Positions 56,301 to 64,000 of a stretch of 64,000 bases of DNA are shown here, in pieces. This stretch comes from Atherinomorus stipes (lineage: Eukaryota > Chordata > Actinopteri > Atheriniformes > Atherinidae): the NCBI GenBank assembly GCA_023101725.1, contig JALJCO010010492.1, positions 294,093 to 358,092 of the forward strand, in the 5' to 3' direction. The notes below the pieces were generated by a model, which was given only the letters and a program-made list of their open reading frames with translations, did not search any database and was not told the DNA's origin. Positions within the stretch are counted from its first letter, which is position 1, and every line of letters begins with the position of its first letter. The position numbers and the translations under genes were made by a program.

Positions 56301-58141
56301 AATCTTGACCTTTGTTCTGTCTCTTCCTCTCTTTCGTTTCCTTTCTTCCTCTGTCAATGTTTCTTTGCTGAACATGACGCGTGATGTGCGTTCAAAACAT
56401 CTGCCGTGTCCATGTCTGGTTCATATCTGTTTGCTAGTAAATGACGCGGTGCTGCAACCAGTAGTCGGCTGCAACGTCAAAGTCAGTTCCCGGATGGAAA
56501 ACTTACAGATGTGGGCATGAAAAAGTTCTGCCTTTTTCTGCCAGAAGTGGTGCAGTAATAGTGCAAATCGTTCAAATCATTCACTGGCTCAACGATTTGT
56601 CCCGTGAATACGTCGTCACGTACGGTGTCCAAACTTGGCGTGTGGAAACATCCTTGTTCCGGGCGTTCATTCATGCTCTGAAATCGTTTCCCCTGGGCAC
56701 ACAGGCGTTTCTCTGTGCGATTGAATTAGCAGACAAATCGCTGGTAAGTGGCTGGCAGTCGGCAGAAAGGGGAACTTTTTCATGCCGGTATCTGTACGTA
56801 CTGCTGTTTCTGAGGCTCGGGACGCCTCTGGGCAGTGACGGCTCGAAAATGCGCAAAATGAATGTTGGTGTGACATCAAGACGAGTCAGAAACACATATT
56901 TTTAATGTGGAAAAGTTACGTTGTGTGTCTTTAATTTTCCCGTGTGAACAGCACTGACTTGTTATTGATGATTACGTTACAGTGGTCTTCTTGAAAACAT
57001 GGCGTGAATATGTATTATTAAACACACACTAAATTTGGCTGGTGTTGTCATGGAGACTTCATTACAGCATCTTTCTGATTTGTCTGTTTTGGAGACATTT
57101 ATTATCATTATTTTCTTTTTGAGTTGGTGCAGCTGTAATGCCAACGACCAAGAGGTGGACGTGACTGAGAGGCAGCAGCAGAAGCAAGCTGGACCCTCCC
57201 CACCATGCCCCATGCTGAAACCACACCTGTTTTATGCTGATATCAGCTTCTAGCCACAAACAATGCACTCTGGCTAAGTCCTGTCCTGTCCTAAAAAACT
57301 GAAGTAACAATCAACCGATCAAATGCATTGCATTGTTTCTCAGACAGGTTTAATTAATGAAACGTTGCAGGAAGAATCCAGGTTACCAGGACAGACGTGA
57401 GCTACTACTCTACCGAGGCTCCACCAGCTCAGTGACCTCACTAAACCACAGGACATGGATGAAAACTGATAGGATGCTTCAGGTGTGACCCACTAAGTAG
57501 CTTTTTTATTTCTAACAATGAAAATATTAAAGTTTAAAGTATTGTGTTGCAGCACTGTTTCCATGTAAACACATCGACTCAATACAAAACGTGAGGTGGG
57601 TTCATCTCTGTCATCAGATAGGCTGCAGTGAAAGCCTCGCGGACCTCTTGTGCTCGTTGGGAATCACAAACTACAAGGCAATATTTACAGAGATTTTGAA
57701 CAAGTTTGGACTTATACACCTTATTATGGGACTTAATGAAGGTGGTGCCATTTGACATTTCTGGTTCACATCCATAGTGATTCATAGTGATTTCCGCCAG
57801 TGTGCCACTGATATCAAACAGTTCTCTTATCATGACCAGTATCATTTGTGCCATCTGAAGGTGTCACAACTGGAAAAAGAGGCGTGATATCCAACAACAC
57901 ATTTAAATTGACCACAGCAAGCAACCGACCAAATATTGCGGGCCACCGTTAGGGTTGCAAGTCCCTGTCACAGCTTGTCCACCGTCTTGTCCCAAATTTT
58001 CGTTTTTCCCTCCTTTTTAAATCTCACAGTGTCTGTTGTATTTAGCACCAAACATTTTAAAGTCAGTTGGTCTGCAGACAACCTGATTTCAGTCTGCTGA
58101 AATGATGTGAGCTAATGAGCTAATGAGCAAATGAGAACGTG
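56301..58141. other. Gene-free stretch, unclassified
   Basis: Frames at 56561-56905 (114 codons, plus) and 57579-57854 (91 codons, minus) show no recognisable domain or splice context. 56560-56900 is comparatively GC-balanced. Nothing can be asserted. Confidence 0.35.
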
Positions 58142-58400
58142 CACTGCAAAAACTCAAATCTTACCCAGTATATTTTTCTGATTTCTAGTCAAAATATCTC
58201 GTCACACTCAGAGTAAGACAAAAGTACCTAAAGAGAAACATTTCAGTGAGATATAAGAACTTGTTTTAAGACAATGCATCTCATTTCAAGAATTCTTATC
58301 AAGAAAATTTTGCTTGTTTTATTGGCGGAATTTTTTGCTTATTACAAGCAAAAAAAATCTTGGCCACTCTTAAAATAAGTAAAAAAAACTATTCTTTTTG
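58142..58400. mobile_element. Palindromic MITE (family B), left half
   Basis: It starts cactgcaaaaactcaaatct and follows the left half of 47222-47703 to cttggccactcttaaaataa, then breaks off beside family C. Confidence 0.7.
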
Positions 58401-58419
58401 CTGTTAAAAAAAGCCAACT

Positions 58420-59195
58420 TAATGGAGAAATAAACGTGTTTACAGAAATAAACATGTTTAAAGCAGAAATAAACATGTTTACGTAGAAATAAACATGTTT
58501 ACAGCAGAAATGAACATGTTTAAAGCAGAAAAAACATGTTTACGTATAAATAAACGTGTTTACAGCAGAAATGAACATGTTTACGTATAAATAAACGTGT
58601 TTACAGCAGAAATGAACATGTTTAAAGCAGATATTAACGTTTATGTAGAAATAAACATGTTTACAGCAGAAATTAACATGTTTATGTAGAAATAAACATG
58701 TTTACAGCAGAAATTAACAGGTTTACAGCAGATATAAACATGTTTAAAGCAGAAATAAACATGTTAACAGTTGAAATGAACATGTTTACAGCAGAAATAA
58801 TCATGTTTATGGCAAAAATGAACATGTTTGCAGCCTGGTTCTAGCCTAGGTTAGGTTTACTGTTAAATCAACACAGAGGAGTGATTTTTAAAAGAAACTA
58901 ATTAATTAAGATGTTATTCAATCTTCAAATTACGCATAATTAGAGGTGTTTGTTTTTGACTGACAGGCGACAGATGGTCTGTCAGTGCTAGCGCTGGTGG
59001 CTAGTGGTTAGCTCCCTGCTGTATCACAACAGCAGTTTTTACCTGGCTAACAGCGTCTCTTATCTTTAGCCCGCCTATCTATGTTAGCTCCAGGCTAGCA
59101 TGATGCTGCCAAGATGGGAACCACCCACCAAGCTTCAATTCAGCCCTTTAGAAACCTACGGGTGACGTTGGGAGGGTCTGTCCATAGCATTGATC
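58420..59195 (-). mobile_element. Dispersed repeat family C, copy 3 (reverse)
   Basis: The minus strand matches 55337-56010: ctaattatgcgtaatttgaa, gattgaataacatct, cgtcacccgtaggtttcta. The 21-bp repeat region is strongly expanded. Confidence 0.7.
58430..58835 (-). repeat. 21-bp minisatellite in family C copy 3
   Basis: About 19-20 units of aaacatgtttacagcagaaat (plus strand), with variants containing tacgtag or aaagcag. It is the reverse complement of the unit at 12056-12265. Confidence 0.9.
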
Positions 59196-61498
59196 ATAGT
59201 GAGATGATACCTGAACAACCATTTCACCTGTGGTGCCCTCAGTTGCCTTTATGGAGGCAGAAATCACCTAAAGTTGTCCATCATTACATTGTGCAGCTTA
59301 TCTGTAAACATTTTGAGTTAATTCAGGTTTCTTTTTTTAAAGAACTGTTCTTAATTCAGAAAGAAATGTTAAAATGGCAAATGTAAAGTTTGAGTTTTTT
59401 ACAGAGTGAAAGCATTTCTGATTTTTACTGCTTTTACTCGCCTTTTGTTATTCATATCTTCTAAATAAAAGCAGGGGTCTAATTTTAGGTAAAAAGCTCT
59501 TGGAATGGTTTATGGTCGAGGCCTTTACTGGATGCTGCTTCAGATTATCCATAACATTGCTTTCTTAACATTTCTTAAAACTAAAACATTTTGTTTTCAT
59601 TTATGGTACGAAACAAAAGAACTTTGATCTCAGCTTTCATAGCGTTGATACAGTTGTCCTGATGAGGCTGGAACATGACGCTGAGCTGGTTTATCTAAGC
59701 TGGAAAACCTTCATCCCACCATCGTCTCTGTGCTTGCCTGTCTGGCCTTGAACCCTTCTGATTTTCTCACTGGCTGGCGGTTGTTCGTGCTGCTGCAAGC
59801 TCAGCCATCAGCGCATTGATCGCGCCCCTTCATCCTCAGCTTCCCCTTGGTTATACCTGACTGTGGCCACTTTATCCCCCATTTTCACCCTTCTTCATCC
59901 CAGATTGAGAGGGTCGGAGGGAAAATCAATAACTGTGCCAAGTGGGGCGGGGTCAGGGGTCAACGAGGTCTTTGACAAGTGTGTCAGGGGAAGGAAGGAG
60001 TTGGGGGCGAGGGGTGGGGGTGGTGCTTCACCGTGTGTGTGAGTATATGAGAGTGTTACCTCAGGAGTGGTCAAGGGAAACAGTGACCAAAGGTCTCTTG
60101 GGTGGAAGTGTCAGACTTGTCAGAGATCAAATTTATGACCATTGATCGAAACGGTGTGTGTGTGTGTGTGTGTATGTAGGTGTGTGTGTGTTCGATAGTG
60201 ATGAATGTGTATTTTTGTTTGGATCATGGTGGAATCTGACAGGGGTGAAGAGTCATCATATAAAGCCCATTATGGTCAAACAAGCCAATGAAACCAATGA
60301 TTCCCAGGACATGTCACAATAACCGACCTGCCATTCATGCTTCCGTCTGTCCCATCGTCCTTTTGTCTTGGTAGCTGTCGGTTTTCATCATGAAACAGAA
60401 GTAGTGGGATGCTATAAGTTCTTAGCTCATGTGATTCTGCTGGACTCAGTCTGTCGGTTATGACAGTACGTAGGCTATCATATAACAGGAAGCTGGTAAA
60501 ATAACAGCAGGGGTGATTATCGGCCTGTAGCCCATCTAGTACTTTGTCCAAGATCTTTGAAAGGTCTATCTCCAATGGATGGAATATTTTTTCTAGACCT
60601 CAGCTAACCAGTTTGGTACAGATGTGTAGTTTTTCCCTGAAGGAAATTCAGGGTGCCTATTTTTTTATAATAGGCACAGTTGCACTATTTTTGATGTATT
60701 TTATTGAAACCTCTAAAAATCATGACATTGGATATACAAAGAACAGGTTTCTTGATCTTTGTTGTGAATTTAGTCCTTTTGGTTTGCACATCAGTCTGTG
60801 AGAACGAGGCTGCAACAATGCAGAACTGACAACCTTCACATGGCAGAGAAGCACCAGAAGAAACTGACCAGAGTTCACCTGCAGGGATTCCAGCCTCCCC
60901 CACATATCCACGTGTTCCCAGCACATTATTACAGGAGAAGTCGCTGCTAAATGAGCTTTTGTTCAACTACAGGACTGAGTTCTGCTGACACTCGGCAGAT
61001 ATGTGATGTCATGTTTTTGTTTGTTTTACATGTTCATAAAGGCTGAAGTGTTTGGACCATCGTTTGTTTTGTGCTGTAATCAAAATATGTAGGCAGGCAG
61101 ACTGTAAACTGCAGGTTTCCCAGCATGCATTTGGCACAGGGGTCCACCTAGAGTCTTCCCCCACCATCAAAGCCAAGTTAACATCTTAAAGCTTTTTAAG
61201 AGCATTATATTGATGGTGATCCTTGGTGGTCTAGCAGTGTTCACAGATACGAGAACTACATGAGAAACTCCGACCAAGAACCACATTTTTCACATTTTAG
61301 ATAATCATCAATGTTACACTATTTAGACAATCACATTGATGTGTATTTACCTTTGAAAATATGATTATATCAAAAAGAAAATGATCCACTGAGGTCTCTG
61401 ACAAATAACAATACATGTTTTTACATTTCAGATAATCATAACCCCATTTAGATGAACATGCCTTTTACATTAATGTGTATATACTGTACAGTCATCCG
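59196..61498. other. Gene-free stretch, largely unclassified
   Basis: A (GT)n tract lies at about 60153-60192. 60270-60580 contains a 99-codon minus-strand frame without recognisable domain. 59860-60060 is G-rich. No exon is asserted. Confidence 0.35.
60153..60192. repeat. (GT)n microsatellite
   Basis: Interrupted GT repeats over about 40 bp. Confidence 0.9.
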
Positions 61499-61890
61499 CA
61501 AAATTATTCATACCCTCCCATTAAATAAGAAAAAAAATCAGCTGTTGGTAAAATAAGCTGTAATTAAACAAAGTAATACATAAAAAATATTATGGACATC
61601 ATGACATTGATTTTGAATTGTGATTGAACAGAAATATTAAAAACTATAAAAAATAAAATAAAATAAAACAAGTAAAAAAGCATGATGGGGTTCCTGAACT
61701 AAAATTTTGTTGAGCTATACTTTGAGACAATCACTGCAATCAGATGTTTTTTGTAACATCCAATCAGACGTCTGCACCTTTTGACCGGTATGTTGGTCCA
61801 CTGTTCATGAGTAAAGTGTTGTAATATGTCTGGGACATTTTGTCTGTTTTTATTATTGTAATTACATTAAACCCAAACTCAAAAACAATA
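61499..61890 (+). mobile_element. Tc1/mariner-like MITE (family A), right-truncated
   Basis: It begins after TA (61497-61498) with cagtcatccgcaaaattatt and follows family A through gttgagctatactttgagac and gtatgttggtccactgttca to about 61890. The right terminus is missing. It supplies the unmutated form of the TTAA target site used at 2321-2324. Confidence 0.75.
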
Positions 61891-62199
61891 TTCAAAAACA
61901 TTACCAGAGGAAGGCATGGAGGGGAAACAAGTTGCTGGCTGGAATGAGCTCACAGTACAGGTATAAAAAGGATGCCAGTTTAGCCATTGATGTGGTTGGG
62001 CATCACTGAACTAGCAGTTATGTTGTGAGTCTTTAAGATTTCAAGACAAATCTTAGATCTATTTCAGCTAGTTTACCAGTTCTCTTGCTAGAAACTGACA
62101 AATGTAAGACTGAGGTGGTGATAAAGCTGTGATTTCATAACTTTGTGGGGCCTCTTTTGTCTTCTACTCAAGGTTTACTGTATAAAGAGTATTAGTTAC
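61891..62199. other. Gene-free stretch, unclassified
   Basis: Nothing recognised. Confidence 0.3.
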
Positions 62200-62223
62200 T
62201 AGCAATGCAGACGATACACATCG

Positions 62224-62811
62224 GTGGAACTAGAAGACCAATTCGCAACACTGCAGGTTGCCACTGAGTCTATACACCTAAAAACCACGTACCAGGTCAG
62301 AAATTGGGGTGTAGAGATGGACTCAGACCTGAAAACCACCAACTGGACCAGAAATCTGAGCACTGCAATGGACTCAGTCTTAAAACCCACCAACCAGGTC
62401 AGAAATCTGGGTGTAGCTATGGACTCAGACCTAAAAACCACCTACCAGACCAGAAATTTGGGCGTGGTTATGGACTCAGACCTAAACCTTGGAAACCACA
62501 TTGAGGTGATCACTCAATCTGCTGAGTATCACCTGAAGAACATCTCAAGGATCAAAGATCTGATGTCTCAGCAGGACCTGGAAAAACTTAGTCTATTATT
62601 TATCTTCAGCTGGCTGGATTATTGTAACAGTGTCTTTACTGGTCTACCTATAAACCGGTTTTATACCTGCAGCTCATTTAGAACTTTGCTACCTGAGTTC
62701 TCATTAAGACCAGAAAGGTGGAACCACATCAGTCCAGTTCTGAGGTCTTTACACTGGCTGCCTGTTCGTCAGAGGACAGACTTTAAAGTCCTGATGCTTG
62801 TCAAGCTCTGA
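62224..62811 (+). pseudogene. L2-type LINE ORF2 C-terminus with internal repeats
   Basis: The 195-codon frame contains [20 protein letters not shown] and [17 protein letters not shown], then [20 protein letters not shown], all matching the C-terminal region of the element at 3909-4931. The N-terminal third (residues about 20-87) is four tandem 17-residue copies of the RNLGVxMDSDLKTT segment, present once in normal L2 proteins. No catalytic motif is included; it stops prematurely after VLMLVKL. Confidence 0.75.
62281..62484 (+). repeat. 51-bp in-frame tandem repeat within LINE coding sequence
   Basis: Four units of 51 bp, each like aaaaccaccaaccaggtcag plus aaatctgggtgtagctatgg plus actcagacct. 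The 17-codon period preserves the reading frame. Confidence 0.9.
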
Positions 62812-62993
62812 ATGGTTTTGGACCTCCTTTACTGCCTTTAAAGCATCTTTTTTAATGTTCTCTCTCTGTTTTTCATTTTAAACCGTGCTTTTAATAATTC
62901 AAATTTTAATGCTTTCTTTTCCTCTGATGTAAAGCTCTTTGAATTGTCGTGTTCATGAAATATGGTCAACAAATAAACTGGCCTTGCCTCACC

Positions 62994-63775
62994 CATGCAG
63001 ACAATTCCACCACATTGTACTTCAAATATTGATACACTGCAATATGTGCAATATCCAGTCATGCTGCTCACCTTAAAGTTTTAATTTGCTCTGTTTTTAA
63101 CTATTTAATTCTGTTTTTATTTTTTATTTTCATATATTTTAAGCAGGCTTTTATACAGGGTTTCTGAAGCCGGAGCTGCTGAACTAAACTTTGTTCCTTT
63201 AATGACAATAAAGATTCTTGATTCCTGATCGTTCCTACATCGTTCTCTCTGAAAACCTTCGATGCTGTTGGCCCCTGTGTGGTAAAACTCATAAATCTCT
63301 GGCTTGAATAGACTATTATCTTAAAATGCCAGGGAACTCTGTCCTAAAAAGCGAATCTTGCCTCTCTGAGCCTTAAACCTATGATCTCTATCAAACTCAT
63401 TATTCAGATCTTGGAACGGTGGGCCTGGCTCAGTCCTTCATGGAGCAGCTCCATCTCTACATTTTCAGTATCCCGATGAAAATCCAGGTGGTTTCCTCAC
63501 TGACACGTGACGGAGACATGCGGGACATTCCCTGATCGTCTGCATTACGACTTCTGTCCTGCACGCGTCTCATCTCCGGATCAAAAACATTATTCCTCTT
63601 CAACACAATTTATAATCAGATTAACTGAAGTGCTATAATGATGCTGCGAATGTGTGTACAAGTAAATAAGTCTCCGTCGTCTCTAAAAAAAAAAACATCT
63701 AAAAGCTGGTTATGCGAAGTGCTTCTCTGAATAAAAATAAATCTGAAGCTCAAAGTTCTAGATCTCCCCTCGTTT
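62994..63775. other. Gene-free stretch with possible LINE-like tail
   Basis: ttaatgacaataaagattct at about 63200 resembles a retrotransposon 3' terminus. The rest is unclassified. Confidence 0.3.
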
Positions 63776-63778
63776 TTT

Positions 63779-63809
<31 letters not shown>

Positions 63810-63811
63810 GC
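63776..63811. repeat. (TG)n microsatellite
   Basis: TG repeats with one TTTG interruption. Confidence 0.95.
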
Positions 63812-64000
63812 AGAGAGAAATTAGCAGTAAATGAGTCAGCATCAAGGTAAATGTCTCTCTCTGTTTTTTGTTCAGTAAAAGAGATATTTTGTAAAATCAC
63901 CGGATGTCAAACTAATTTTTTTTAAAATAATGATAGGCCTAAAAAAAGAAGAAGAAAAAGAAGAAGAGGGGTGGGGGTGGGCGAGGAGAGATCTAGTCAG
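63812..64000. other. Window end, unclassified
   Basis: Contains a short GAA-rich tract (about 63946-63967). No feature recognised. Confidence 0.3.

Larger units (their letters stand above)
62200..62993 (+). mobile_element. L2-type LINE 3' fragment
   Basis: Plus-strand copy related to 3697-4991, truncated to the C-terminal part of ORF2 and the 3' UTR. It ends aaataaactggccttgcctc, the same ttgcc-type tail. Confidence 0.8.

Noticed and set aside
56561..56905. 114-codon plus-strand frame
   Set aside because: The opposite strand is also open in two frames here and no domain is seen; base composition explains it.
57579..57854. 91-codon minus-strand frame that looks compositionally protein-like
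   Set aside because: No recognisable motif, splice signals or repeat homology that would support a gene; left unannotated.
60276..60575. 99-codon minus-strand frame as a possible LINE fragment
   Set aside because: It has no RT or endonuclease motif; resemblance was too weak to call.

Overview
This 64 kb window looks like non-coding DNA from a ray-finned (teleost) fish. The evidence is the mix of repeat families: L2-type LINEs with a YADD reverse transcriptase, several Tc1/mariner lineages and their short derivatives, many non-autonomous hAT elements with 8-bp target duplications, TTAA-targeting (piggyBac-like) elements, a tRNA-derived SINE with a GAAT tail, and long TA, ATCC and GT microsatellites. 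Base composition is AT-rich and every long reading frame is either a transposon relic or a product of simple repeats. I see no rRNA, tRNA gene, CRISPR array, operon or prokaryotic signal. Family names rest on recognition by eye; boundaries given with a target-site duplication (TSD) were read directly from the sequence.

Layout. 0-6 kb: alternating hAT elements and TA arrays, then a three-layer nest (Tc1-like MITE, TTAA-flanked insertion, L2 LINE) and a second nest (hAT-like repeat split by a MITE and a SINE tail). 7.7-9.1 kb: a palindrome-rich tandem array bounded by inverted repeats. 9.5-10.2 kb: a hAT element with perfect TSD. 10.6-10.9 kb: the only good host-exon candidate, a possible terminal coding exon with splice acceptor, stop and polyadenylation signal. 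11.2-16.4 kb: a dispersed repeat split by a TTAA element, a tandem duplication and further MITEs. 18.3-19.3 kb: a 1 kb ATCC array. 20-22.4 kb: Tc1 and LINE fragments. 23.2-23.9 kb: a low-complexity tract of doubtful quality. 25-27.3 kb: another multi-layer nest. 29-37.5 kb: LINE 3' ends, a SINE, a 33-bp minisatellite split by a TIR element and a clean TTAA element. 39.1-41.6 kb: a Tc1 transposase relic carrying a 29-bp satellite and a MITE. 42.9-45.4 kb: a hAT element and a 25-bp satellite broken by insertions, one at TTAA. 47-63 kb: more MITEs, a decayed Tc1, a hAT-in-hAT nest, a 21-bp minisatellite and an L2 3' fragment with in-frame 51-bp repeats.

No gene cooperation can be described. What links the regions is mobile-element history: insertions can be ordered because other copies of the interrupted repeat in the same window show the uninterrupted site. 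A second recurring theme is in-place tandem amplification of short internal segments of transposable elements (21, 29 and 51 bp). I found no convincing new functional system; the best candidates for follow-up are the TIR-bounded palindromic array, the transposase-derived satellite and the orphan exon.
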